Assembly: GCA_045644665.1 (NCBI GenBank)
Contig: JAZRHH010000011.1
Coordinates: forward strand, 1 to 64,000
Length of the DNA: 64,000 nucleotides
DNA from: RGIG9115 sp045644665
GTDB taxonomy: Bacteria > Bacillota > Clostridia > UBA1381
Direction: 5' to 3'
In this document: piece after piece, positions 8,124-15,195 of the stretch
How positions within the stretch are numbered: position 1 is the stretch's first letter
Layout: each line of letters begins with the position of its first letter
The notes under the pieces: model-generated
The model's database searches: none
What the model saw: only the letters and a program-made list of their open reading frames with translations
Told to the model about the DNA's origin: nothing
Position numbers and translations under genes: made by a program

Positions 8124-8896
8124 TACCGTTTTCCTCCCATAAAAATCTTAATATTTTTTTCTTCATATGCTTTTTTAATTTCTAAGTTCAATTCATCGTC
8201 TGTTATATAATTAAATTTTTCATCGTTATCACATAATTTTCGAAATGCGTTTTTTTCAAACTTTTCACTATCTGCCAGCATATAAACTGTATCCGCTGAT
8301 TTTATCAACTTATCCTGTAGTTGAAGTATATTATCATCATATCCGCATATACCATAATCAAGTGATATGGCTGTCGGAAAAACAAAAGCTTTCTGAATAT
8401 GCATATTCCCAAGAGTATCCAGTGTTTGCTTTCCACAAAAAATTCTCTCGTCTTTTCTATAGTTTCCGCCACACAAAATTAATTCAAAACCGTCACATTC
8501 ACGCAATATATTCATCACATCAAGGGAATAAGTAACAATACTTAACTTCGAAAATTTTTCTTTTAATATCTCTGCAAATATTATGGCGGTGCTTCCTTCA
8601 TCAATTCCGATTATATCGCCTTCAGATATGAATTCCATTGCTTTTAAAACTAAACTTCTTTTTTTTGAATTATTTTCTTCACATCTTACTAAAAGTTCCT
8701 TTTTCGGTTTTAACTCTGCTTTGGCAATAGCACCACCATGGATTTTCAATATCATATTCTGTTTTTCTAGTATAATCAGGTCTTTCCTTATAGTTTCAAC
8801 GGATATATCAAACAATTCTGCTAATTTTGCAGTTTCAACAGATCCATTCTTTTTTAACAGTTCACATATTAAATTCTGTCGTTCTTTTGCAAGCAT
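8123..8896 (-). CDS. DeoR/GlpR-family transcriptional regulator
   Basis: A 257-residue repressor-type protein. The N-terminal DeoR winged helix (ERQNLICELLKKNGSVETAKLAELFDISVETIRKDL, about residues 4-40) is followed by the KIHGGA linker and a sugar-phosphate-sensing domain of the isomerase-like fold (GDIIGIDEGSTAIIFAEIL). The start at 8896 (ATG) is preferred over an in-frame GTG at 8905 because GGAGAG sits 8 bases before the ATG but almost touches the GTG. It shares its operon with a phosphatase and an organophosphate transporter, so the inducer is probably a phosphorylated sugar or polyol. A near-consensus promoter lies just upstream. Confidence 0.92.
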   Translation of the reverse strand: MLAKERQNLICELLKKNGSVETAKLAELFDISVETIRKDLIILEKQNMILKIHGGAIAKAELKPKKELLVRCEENNSKKRSLVLKAMEFISEGDIIGIDEGSTAIIFAEILKEKFSKLSIVTYSLDVMNILRECDGFELILCGGNYRKDERIFCGKQTLDTLGNMHIQKAFVFPTAISLDYGICGYDDNILQLQDKLIKSADTVYMLADSEKFEKNAFRKLCDNDEKFNYITDDELNLEIKKAYEEKNIKIFMGGKR

Positions 8897-8922
8897 TTCC
8901 AACACTCTCCAATCTTTTGCAT

Positions 8923-8951
8923 ATTATAACACACTTTTCCAATATTGTCAA
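8923..8951 (-). promoter_or_regulatory. Consensus promoter of the DeoR/phosphatase/transporter operon
   Basis: TTGACA (8951-8946) and TATAAT (8928-8923) are separated by 17 bases, a full consensus sigma-A promoter. It ends 26 bases before the DeoR start codon. So strong a promoter is consistent with control by repression. Confidence 0.85.
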
Positions 8952-8959
8952 GCATATAA

Positions 8960-8992
8960 AAACAGGTGATAATTATTTCATATCACCTGTTT
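8960..8992. other. 12-bp inverted repeat next to the DeoR promoter (terminator or operator)
   Basis: AAACAGGTGATA (8960-8971) pairs perfectly with TATCACCTGTTT (8981-8992) around 9 bases. The repeat ends 9 bases upstream of the -35 box of the DeoR promoter. It has T-rich tails on both strands and could be a bidirectional terminator, but no gene reads into it from the left. An operator for the DeoR-type protein is the alternative. Confidence 0.5.
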
Positions 8993-9172
8993 TATATTCG
9001 GCTTATTTTTCGTCATAAGTGTAAGATCGTATATTGTTTCAAAAAAGTTATATTTATTCTTTCGACAACATTCGACAATCTTTATTAGGCTCGCATTAAG
9101 TTAAGACAAAAAATTCACAACTATACAAAAGCAAGCATATTATGTACAAAAATGATTTTACAGGTGATTCAT

Positions 9173-9655
9173 ATGTTTAACAATTCTATACTAAATATCA
9201 AAAAAAGACCTTATGCGTTTGCAAAAATCAACGGGAGTAATGAGTACCAATATATAAACGGTATTGCAACCTTTTATAAAATGCAGACAGGTGTACTGAT
9301 TTCTATACAACTAAAAGGGTTACCTGTATCAGACAGCATTTGTCAAAAACCAATATTTGCAGTTCATATCCACAGTGGAGGTAGTTGCACCGGCAACAGC
9401 ACCGATCCATTCGCTGATGCCATGACACACTATAATCCTAACAATTGCAATCACCCCTACCACGCAGGCGACTTGCCACCAATGTTTGGCGTGAACGGGC
9501 TCGGGTTTTCTGCATTTTTAACAAACCGATTTTCTCTCGAAGAAATAATCGGAAAAACTCTTGTAATCCATTCCGCACCCGATGACTTTACAACTCAACC
9601 ATCTGGTAATTCTGGTATAAAAATAGCTTGCGGTGTAATTTCGTCTGTATATTAG
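9173..9655 (+). CDS. Cu/Zn superoxide dismutase family protein without signal peptide
   Basis: Converts superoxide to peroxide and oxygen if active. The 160-residue protein keeps the copper/zinc ligands: the HIH pair in FAVHIHSGGSC, His in MTHYNP, the zinc His residues in HPYHAGD followed by Asp, and the last copper His in VIHSAPDDF, with QPSGNSG and IACGVI for the conserved turn and disulfide cysteine. AGGTGA lies 5 bases before the ATG at 9173; an upstream in-frame ATG at 9152 has no such site. Bacterial SodC is usually exported, but no signal peptide or lipobox is visible here, so it seems cytosolic. It stands alone at the left side of the accessory island. Confidence 0.88.
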   Translation: MFNNSILNIKKRPYAFAKINGSNEYQYINGIATFYKMQTGVLISIQLKGLPVSDSICQKPIFAVHIHSGGSCTGNSTDPFADAMTHYNPNNCNHPYHAGDLPPMFGVNGLGFSAFLTNRFSLEEIIGKTLVIHSAPDDFTTQPSGNSGIKIACGVISSVY

Positions 9656-9679
9656 GTGATTTCACCTTATGCAAGATAT

Positions 9680-9763
9680 ATGAAAAAGAAAATGACCATC
9701 TCCGAATTTGAAGAATGGTCAAGATTTGCATCTGAAATCAGGGATAAAACTATTGCTGAATAG
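9680..9763 (+). CDS. Possible 27-residue peptide, unknown
   Basis: A short frame 24 bases after the dismutase reads MKKKMTISEFEEWSRFASEI and ends RDKTIAE. It is amphipathic and looks more like the tail of a decayed protein than random translation, but no clear ribosome binding site precedes it. AGGTGATTTCACCT, a perfect 14-bp palindrome, lies at 9655-9668 between the two. Low confidence that it is expressed. Confidence 0.25.
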   Translation: MKKKMTISEFEEWSRFASEIRDKTIAE

Positions 9764-9806
9764 ATTCCATTTGATTAGTATTACACCCAAATTCGAAAAT
9801 AGCCTC

Positions 9807-9840
9807 TTTCTTTGTTTACAGTGGCTCAAATTTTAATATA
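9807..9840 (+). repeat. Left copy of imperfect 34-bp direct repeat flanking the hipBA-like pair
   Basis: Begins TTTCTTTGTTTACAG and ends TTTTAATATA. It aligns without gaps to 11347-11380, about 26-27 of 34 positions identical by eye. The two copies enclose the HipB/HipA-like genes with promoter and terminator, so they may mark the borders of an inserted cassette. Confidence 0.4.
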
Positions 9841-9868
9841 GATTACTTATAAATATTTTCACAAAGAC

Positions 9869-9897
9869 TTGATTTTATTTCGGAATAGCGATATAAT
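9869..9897 (+). promoter_or_regulatory. Promoter of the HipB/HipA-like pair
   Basis: TTGATT (9869-9874) and TATAAT (9892-9897) with a 17-base spacer, 18 bases before the start codon of the XRE-type gene. HipB-type antitoxins normally repress their own promoter, but no clear operator palindrome was recognised. Confidence 0.7.
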
Positions 9898-9915
9898 ATA
9901 TATGGTGATTAAATT

Positions 9916-10338
9916 ATGAGTATAAATGAAATATTAAATAATATTGGAATGACCAAATATCGTCTTGCAAAGCTAAGTGGTATTCCAAATGCTACTCTAA
10001 GTGAATTATGCAGCGGGAAAACAAGTATAGAAAAGTGTACTTCTGAAACATTATATAAGATTGCAAAAGCGCTTAATGTTTCAATGGAATTTCTCCTTCA
10101 AGATGCGATACAAAAGAAAAATGATAATGAGAAAATGGAAAGAATGTACGAATATGCATTACCAGGATATTTACAAAATGATCTGGACCAGTATAAAAAC
10201 GGACTTAAAAACGGCTCTTCTTTGATGGATTGTTATTGGGGCGAGTTGTATAGCAGTATAAATATTGCTGAAATCAATGATAATGTCATTACACACGAAC
10301 ATGCTGAGTATTTAAGAGACAAATATCTCCGGAGGTGA
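9916..10338 (+). CDS. XRE-family HipB-like antitoxin/regulator
   Basis: A 140-residue protein. Residues 4-63 form a Cro/CI-type helix-turn-helix (GMTKYRLAKLSGIPNATLSELCSGKTSI...LYKIAKALNVSMEFLL). The C-terminal 75 residues (KMERMYEYALPGYLQNDLDQYKNG) are unrecognised and may contact the kinase. The downstream HipA-like gene begins 4 bases after this stop, its ribosome binding site overlapping the end of this gene, so the pair is co-translated. By analogy with HipBA it would bind DNA and neutralise the kinase. The tail is longer than in classical HipB (88 residues in E. coli). Confidence 0.85.
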   Translation: MSINEILNNIGMTKYRLAKLSGIPNATLSELCSGKTSIEKCTSETLYKIAKALNVSMEFLLQDAIQKKNDNEKMERMYEYALPGYLQNDLDQYKNGLKNGSSLMDCYWGELYSSINIAEINDNVITHEHAEYLRDKYLRR

Positions 10339-10342
10339 TATT

Positions 10343-11266
10343 TTGAATAAAGAAATTAACTTCACTAATTGCAAAATAGTAACAGGCAGAGCATACAACG
10401 GAGCAAACGGCAAGAAACTCCCTATTAAGTATAACGGCTCTATATATATGCTTAAATTTCCACCGTCTACAAAAAATAAGCCAACAGAGTTATCATATAG
10501 CAATAGTTGTATCAGCGAACATATTGCAAGCAGTATTTTCAATATGTTAGGTGTGACTGCACATGAAACAATCTTAGGTATATATGAAATCAATGGAAAA
10601 AGCAAGATTGTGTGTGCATGCAAAGATTTTGTAACAGAGAATAAAACTCTATATGATTTCTGCTCAATCAAAAATACTGTTATTGATTCCGAGCACGGTG
10701 GCACCGGCACTGACCTAAACGATATTCTTGAAACAATAGAAAAGCAGACATTTGTTAATCCCAAAGTATTATTGGAACACTTCTGGGATATGTTTGTGGT
10801 AGACGCTTTTCTTGGAAACTTTGATAGACATAACGGAAACTGGGCATTCCTTTACGATAATAATACAGGCACATCAACAGTATCTCCTATATACGATTGC
10901 GGAAGCTGTCTGTTGCCACAAGCTGATGAAAATGTTATGAACAAGATAATATCTAATAGAGGTGAACTGGAAAGTCGTGTGTACACATTTCCTACATCTG
11001 CCATAAAATTGAACGGGCAAAAAATTAACTACTATGATTTTTTATCTAATACTGATAATGTCAATTGTATTGATGCCTTAAATAGAATTATACCCCGAAT
11101 TGATATTGAAAAAATCAATACATTTATTGACAACGTTCCATACATTTCTGACTTGCAAAAAGATTTTTACAAAATCTACATCGCTGCAAGAATGGAAATG
11201 ATTATAGAACCTGTATTTGAACATATTCATGAATCAGATTTTAATGAACCCGAATTAACAATGTAA
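10343..11266 (+). CDS. HipA/CtkA-like serine/threonine kinase, probable toxin
   Basis: A 307-residue protein with the HipA C-terminal kinase core but without the usual N-subdomain of E. coli HipA (440 residues); the compact size resembles CtkA-type kinases. Visible are the catalytic loop FLGNFDRHNGNWAFL (Asp followed by RHNGNW) and the Mg-binding YDCGSCLLP. The start is TTG at 10343, supported by GGAGGTGAT, a full anti-16S match, 5 bases upstream. Known HipA kinases phosphorylate glutamyl- or tryptophanyl-tRNA synthetases; the target here is unknown. A plus-strand terminator follows. Toxin-antitoxin function is inferred from the pairing. Confidence 0.85.
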   Translation: MNKEINFTNCKIVTGRAYNGANGKKLPIKYNGSIYMLKFPPSTKNKPTELSYSNSCISEHIASSIFNMLGVTAHETILGIYEINGKSKIVCACKDFVTENKTLYDFCSIKNTVIDSEHGGTGTDLNDILETIEKQTFVNPKVLLEHFWDMFVVDAFLGNFDRHNGNWAFLYDNNTGTSTVSPIYDCGSCLLPQADENVMNKIISNRGELESRVYTFPTSAIKLNGQKINYYDFLSNTDNVNCIDALNRIIPRIDIEKINTFIDNVPYISDLQKDFYKIYIAARMEMIIEPVFEHIHESDFNEPELTM

Positions 11267-11306
11267 TTTTTTTAGTCCTCATACAGAATTTTAGATATAA
11301 AACACG

Positions 11307-11349
11307 GCTGAAAAGATATGAATTTTACTTCAATCTTTTCAGCTTTTTT
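11307..11349 (+). terminator. Intrinsic terminator after the HipA-like gene
   Basis: GCTGAAAAGAT pairs with ATCTTTTCAGC and is followed by TTTTTTC. It lies 41 bases after the stop codon on the same strand. Confidence 0.75.
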
Positions 11350-11380
11350 CTTCGTTTACAGCGCGTTAGATTTTGATATA
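11347..11380 (+). repeat. Right copy of imperfect 34-bp direct repeat flanking the hipBA-like pair
   Basis: Begins TTTCTTCGTTTACAG and carries TTTTGATATA at its end, matching 9807-9840. It overlaps the U-tract of the terminator at 11307-11349. Confidence 0.4.
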
Positions 11381-11505
11381 TGGGCATAGTGAAATTGTGC
11401 ATACAGTATTCGCATAATTTTAAAAATACATTTTTGTAACATCTATTCTAATTTAATGTTTTTATGTTATACTATGTATATGAAGATTTGAAAGGGTGAG
11501 ATATT

Positions 11506-11670
11506 GTGTCAATAGATAAAGCTATTGAAAATGCAGTTGCTTCTGTAAAAATGGAAGGCTATACGGTTGATAGCGAATGTGTACACTGGTGCAAACAGTT
11601 ATTGGAAAATAAAATCAGCATGGAGCAATATATCGCTCTTGTAAAACAAAAATCGGGTGTAAATGCATAA
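11506..11670 (+). CDS. VbhA-like antitoxin of a Fic toxin-antitoxin pair
   Basis: A 54-residue protein starting with GTG (GGGTGA 8 bases upstream) that reads SIDKAIENAVASVKMEGYTV and then WCKQLLENKISMEQYIALVK. The length, the helix pattern and the position directly ahead of a Fic N-terminus fit the VbhA/Fic-antitoxin class, whose helix blocks ATP binding by the partner Fic AMP-transferase. Its stop overlaps the start of the fic fragment (TAATG), as in working pairs. The partner is truncated, so the antitoxin is probably a leftover or protects against a Fic protein encoded elsewhere. Confidence 0.65.
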   Translation: MSIDKAIENAVASVKMEGYTVDSECVHWCKQLLENKISMEQYIALVKQKSGVNA

Positions 11671-11771
11671 TGAGTTACAGTATAGATGCACTAACTAATA
11701 ATTGTTACGAAGGAACAACTTGCCTCATAAACAAGCTTGATATACGAGATGAGAAACAGTTGGCTGGCTAG
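11670..11771 (+). pseudogene. Truncated Fic-family toxin gene (N-terminal 33 codons only)
   Basis: The frame MSYSIDALTNNCYEGTTCLI continues NKLDIRDEKQLAG and stops at TAG 11769-11771. It resembles the N-terminus of Fic/DOC-family proteins that follow VbhA-like antitoxins. The HPFxxGNG catalytic motif and the rest of the about 200-residue domain are missing, and the following 145 bases show no continuation in any frame that I could recognise. The break lies about 150 bases before a tRNA-Trp remnant, which suggests loss during recombination at an element end. Confidence 0.6.
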
Positions 11772-11917
11772 AAATTTCCTCGCCAATTTCGTTTTAATTT
11801 CGCAGAAAATTTCCAATAGCATCAATAAATCATCAAAATACACAAAGTTCAAAAGAGCGAGTGCAACAAGTAGCGGAACTGTGCGGAATTTGTGAGCAGT
11901 CTTTTGGATTTGACATT

Positions 11918-11963
11918 GTCTCCAAAACCGTTCTTGAGGGTTCGAGTCCTTCTACCCCTGCCA
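11918..11963 (+). pseudogene. 3' half of a tRNA-Trp gene, likely an attachment-site footprint
   Basis: Reading 5' to 3', the stretch contains the anticodon loop CTCCAAA (anticodon CCA), a T-arm GAGGGTTCGAGTCCTTC, the acceptor strand TACCCCT and GCCA, all matching bacterial tRNA-Trp. The 5' half is absent: no AGGGGTA acceptor strand or D-arm precedes it, and the left anticodon strand does not pair well. A terminator follows directly. A 46-base tRNA 3' segment without its 5' half is what site-specific integration of a mobile element into a tRNA gene leaves at one end. Confidence 0.7.
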
Positions 11964-11970
11964 AAATTAA

Positions 11971-12000
11971 AGAGCTGCTTTTTAGCAGCTTTTTTATTTT
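11971..12000 (+). terminator. Intrinsic terminator after the tRNA-Trp remnant
   Basis: AGCTGCT (11973-11979) pairs with AGCAGCT (11984-11990) around TTTT and is followed by TTTTTATTTT. It is probably the original terminator of the intact tRNA gene. Confidence 0.75.
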
Positions 12001-12116
12001 GTATCAGCGATAGGACGAGAACCCATAGGGTGAAATACGCTTGAGTCCAAATCTCTGATTTGGTGCACGAAAGCTATGCAGTGGCGTTCTAAATCTTTGA
12101 TTTAGGTAATGCCGTT

Positions 12117-12175
12117 GCAGTCCTTCTACCCCTGCAAAAAAAGAACTAATCCTTTAGGGTTGGTTCTTTTTTTTG
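12117..12175 (+). repeat. Second partial copy of the tRNA-Trp 3' end plus terminator hairpin
   Basis: AGTCCTTCTACCCCTGC (12119-12135) repeats the end of the tRNA-Trp remnant at 11945-11961. It is followed by a hairpin in which AGAACTAATCC pairs with GGGTTGGTTCT, and then a T-tract, so it is also a plausible plus-strand terminator. A related block with the same order occurs at 50741-50793. The 12001-12116 stretch between the remnants holds no gene that I can support. Confidence 0.55.
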
Positions 12176-12215
12176 TATATAAAGGACTCGAACACTGAGG
12201 GGGTTTTGCGTATAT

Positions 12216-12239
12216 AAAACAGTCCGGTGGACTGTTTTT
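12216..12239 (+). terminator. Hairpin in intergenic region
   Basis: AAAACAGTCC pairs with GGACTGTTTT around GGT, ending in a T-run. It is a plausible plus-strand terminator, though no plus-strand gene is known to feed it other than the tRNA remnant region. Confidence 0.5.
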
Positions 12240-12242
12240 AGC

Positions 12243-12284
12243 AAAAAAAGAGAGCTTAAGCATGAAATTACATGCTTAAGCTTT
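12243..12284 (-). terminator. Terminator of the long polysaccharide-utilisation gene run
   Basis: AGCTTAAGCATG and CATGCTTAAGCT form a perfect 12-bp stem with a 6-base loop. On the minus strand CTCTTTTTTTGC follows. It lies 75 bases after the stop of the serine hydrolase gene, the last of 13 collinear genes. Confidence 0.8.
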
Positions 12285-12359
12285 ATCCTATTCTATAATA
12301 TATGACCACTATAATAATATCTACCTACTTAAATAGGCATACAGCAATATGTCTATGTC

Positions 12360-13784
12360 TTAAAAATTACATCTTTGTGTTACAAGCTTGACATTTGGCT
12401 TTGCAGAAAAATCTGCAATAACCTTAAGGATTGAAGGAGAACCAAAAAATCGTAATGTAACCTCTAAGTCTTTTTTTGTATGCCATATAGCAGTACCTAG
12501 CGTATCTGAACAATCTTTATTTTCAAGCACACAAAAACCAGTACCGTCTGCCCTTCCCCATATAGGGCTTTTAAATCCTGCCTCAAATTTATAATTTTTA
12601 TCTTCACCTAATAATTCAACAGCTACAGATTCTTTAAAAAAACTAAATTTGACAGCATTGTATCCACCTTTTTCTTCTATCTTGTAAATCTGTCCATTTA
12701 CAAATTCTGACATTGGAGACATGTCAGAAAATTGGAAAGTTAAAGAAAGGTTTGAGAGTATATTCTCAAGTTTTTCATTATTTTCCTTATCCTCAGGCAA
12801 TGGATAATCTTTCATATTAAACATAATGTTTTTGTAGAATGTATCAAGAATAAATGAAAGTTTGCTATTATCAAATCCTGAATTTACTACAAACACGGCA
12901 TCATAGTCCGGCATCATTACACACATCTGACCGAATGCACCGCAAAAACGATAGGTGTTATATCTACCTCTCCAGAACTGATAACAATATCCCTCCTGCC
13001 AGTCTAATCCTGTGGAGCAAGAGTCAGTAGGAATATGTTTTTGAATAGCTAATTTTATCCATTCTTCAGGTATAATCTGCTTATCCTTCCAAACACCATT
13101 ATTCAAATATGTAAGACCAACTTTTGCTAAGTCACGAAGTGACATTCTCATGCCTGTATATCCAATACTTATCCCCAAATCATCTTTAATATAATATGGT
13201 TCCTTTATACCAAGCGGTTCAAAAAGTCTTGGCATAAGATATTCAACGACAGATTTACCGGTAATTTTATTTACAAGCGCCGATAACATATATGTTCCGT
13301 AAGAATCATACCTAAACTCTGTACCACATTCAATATCTTTATTTCTGTAAAAGAAATTATAAAGCATTACATTCGACAAATCTTTGCGTTTCTGAGCTTC
13401 GTGTACGGCTCCTCCTTGCTGACCAAGCGCCATAGACAACAAATCGTGAATTGTAATTTTTAAATTTTCTTTATTAATATCATCAGTTATTAGTTCAGGA
13501 AAATATTCATAAATAAAATCATCTACCTTAATTTCTCCCTCTGAAACAAGGAATCCAATTGCAGTGCTTGCAAATGATTTGCTTACAGAAAATAAAGTGT
13601 GTTTTGTATCATTATTATACGGGTTAAAATATCCTTCAAACAGCAGTTTTCCATGTCTGATTAACATAAATGAATGAGTTTCCTGCCCGGGCAATCCACG
13701 ACAAATCTCCTCGACAAACTTTAAAGCATCCGCAGAAGATACTCCGCATAATTCAAGGGATGCTTTCTCAATAAAGCTATTCAT
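12360..13784 (-). CDS. Serine hydrolase, class C beta-lactamase/esterase-like
   Basis: A 474-residue protein of the beta-lactamase-fold serine hydrolase family. The nucleophile motif is SVSKSF (S-x-x-K, about residues 66-71), and RYDSYGTYMLSALVNKITG fits the region of the second conserved tyrosine. The C-terminal 120 residues look like an extra beta-rich domain. No signal peptide is present, so it is probably cytosolic and more likely an esterase or amide hydrolase than an antibiotic target or resistance enzyme. GAGGTGATTT precedes the ATG. It follows the Gfo/Idh/MocA gene by 35 bases and ends the long gene run, so it may remove an acyl group from imported oligosaccharides. Confidence 0.8.
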   Translation of the reverse strand: MNSFIEKASLELCGVSSADALKFVEEICRGLPGQETHSFMLIRHGKLLFEGYFNPYNNDTKHTLFSVSKSFASTAIGFLVSEGEIKVDDFIYEYFPELITDDINKENLKITIHDLLSMALGQQGGAVHEAQKRKDLSNVMLYNFFYRNKDIECGTEFRYDSYGTYMLSALVNKITGKSVVEYLMPRLFEPLGIKEPYYIKDDLGISIGYTGMRMSLRDLAKVGLTYLNNGVWKDKQIIPEEWIKLAIQKHIPTDSCSTGLDWQEGYCYQFWRGRYNTYRFCGAFGQMCVMMPDYDAVFVVNSGFDNSKLSFILDTFYKNIMFNMKDYPLPEDKENNEKLENILSNLSLTFQFSDMSPMSEFVNGQIYKIEEKGGYNAVKFSFFKESVAVELLGEDKNYKFEAGFKSPIWGRADGTGFCVLENKDCSDTLGTAIWHTKKDLEVTLRFFGSPSILKVIADFSAKPNVKLVTQRCNF

Positions 13785-13819
13785 AAATCACCTCATCAAG
13801 TGTTTTTACAAGTATAAAA

Positions 13820-15100
13820 TTATTTAAAATTATCCAATTCCTTTATAAACTTATCAACATCTACTACCGTTCCTTCAAGTCTTGATTTTTCAGCAGCAAA
13901 CACAATTAAATGATTGTCACAGGAAATAGAAATATCAGATATTGATTTCCCTTTGTATGTACCTGTCAGGTATTCATAAAGAGTTGACACAATACCCTCA
14001 TCTCCACCGCCGTGGCCGCCTGTCACACCGTCACTTCCGCTTACGGCTATTTCTTCCGTTTCTTTTGTTGAAAAGTTATAAACAGTAATGGGACTGTTAT
14101 CCTCAATTGCAGCGCGCACTTCTCCTTTTGTGCCCATTATGTGAATAAATCTGCCGCCTTTATTAAATGCGTTCATAGTGAATGTAACTGTAATACCATC
14201 TTCAAACAACATATTTACTGTTTGATGGTCAACCACATCATTATCGCACTTGTAGACACATTTTCCGTACTGGGTTGTTGATATTGCTTTTATTATATCA
14301 TCATCTGTAGGATCTGACATTCTGGCACAGGTGGTCCTGAACCATTTGTTTTCTTTATCATCCAAATATAATTTTACTGCATTATACGGGCAGGTGTCAC
14401 CTACAGGACATCCCTCTATACAATACTCCGGGCTCCCATCAGGTGCGTTTTTGCTTGTAAAATATGTGAGGCTTCCAAATGATTGTACCTTTTTGCATTT
14501 TCTTCCTATTAACCATTGCAAAATATCCATGTCATGACATGATTTTTGCAACAGCATAAACGCACCCTTCTTACAATTGCCCCAATTTCCTCTTACAAAA
14601 CTATGACTTTGGTGAACGTTTCCCACACATTCTTCATGATTTATAGAAACTATTTCACCTATTTTACCTTCGTCAATAATATTTTTAAGCTTCAAAAACA
14701 TTTCAGAGTATCGGAGTACATGGCATACTATAACATTTACCTGGTACTTTTTTGCTGCGAGGGCAATTTTTTTACATTCATGTGGATATGGAGATACAGG
14801 TTTTTCAAGAAGAATATCATATTTTAATTCAATCGCTTCCATAACCGGTTCATAATGCTCATTGTCCATAGTTGCAATAATTGCCAAATCCGCTATTTTA
14901 CCAAGTGCCAAAAGCTCTCTCCAACACTCGAAGCACATTTTCTCCGGAATGTTATGGGCATCCCTTATATACTCTCTCCTGCTCTTGATAGGCTCTGCCA
15001 CTGCTACAACCTGATATTTTTCTGGCATATCCTTCATAATATTTGTATAAGCCTCGCCCCTGTTACCTGCACCTATTAATACTACTTTCAGCTTTTTCAT
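13820..15100 (-). CDS. Gfo/Idh/MocA-family NAD(P)-dependent oxidoreductase
   Basis: A 426-residue cytosolic dehydrogenase or epimerase/hydrolase-like enzyme. The Rossmann motif is VVLIGAGNRGEAY (about 6-18). The lysine-proline element is LLEKPVSPYPHE (near 95-105), and the His-containing C-terminal half has several cysteines (EYCIEGCPVGDTCPYNAVKLYL) and DNDVVDHQTVNMLF. The cysteine cluster could bind a metal but is not a standard ferredoxin motif. AGAGG lies 8 bases before the ATG. Members near GH and PL genes act on sugars or sugar acids, sometimes as redox-cycling glycosidases. Substrate unknown. Confidence 0.88.
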   Translation of the reverse strand: MKKLKVVLIGAGNRGEAYTNIMKDMPEKYQVVAVAEPIKSRREYIRDAHNIPEKMCFECWRELLALGKIADLAIIATMDNEHYEPVMEAIELKYDILLEKPVSPYPHECKKIALAAKKYQVNVIVCHVLRYSEMFLKLKNIIDEGKIGEIVSINHEECVGNVHQSHSFVRGNWGNCKKGAFMLLQKSCHDMDILQWLIGRKCKKVQSFGSLTYFTSKNAPDGSPEYCIEGCPVGDTCPYNAVKLYLDDKENKWFRTTCARMSDPTDDDIIKAISTTQYGKCVYKCDNDVVDHQTVNMLFEDGITVTFTMNAFNKGGRFIHIMGTKGEVRAAIEDNSPITVYNFSTKETEEIAVSGSDGVTGGHGGGDEGIVSTLYEYLTGTYKGKSISDISISCDNHLIVFAAEKSRLEGTVVDVDKFIKELDNFK

Positions 15101-15154
15101 TGAATCTACCTCTGTTTCTGTTTGATATTTTCGCTATTTTGATTTTTTATTAGC

Positions 15155-15185
15155 ACAAATGCCGTAATTAAATTACGGCATTTGT
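15155..15185. repeat. 15-bp-arm palindrome between the beta-helix gene and the oxidoreductase gene
   Basis: The arms ACAAATGCCGTAATT and AATTACGGCATTTGT flank a single central base. No U-tract follows on either strand, so it is not a typical terminator. It sits in the 95-base gap between two collinear genes and may be an mRNA-processing or stabilising hairpin, or an operator. Confidence 0.5.
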
Positions 15186-15195
15186 ACACAAAAAT

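Noticed and set aside
11918..11963. A functional tRNA-Trp gene
   Set aside because: No 5' acceptor strand or D-arm lies before the anticodon loop, and the left anticodon strand pairs poorly. Recorded as a remnant.
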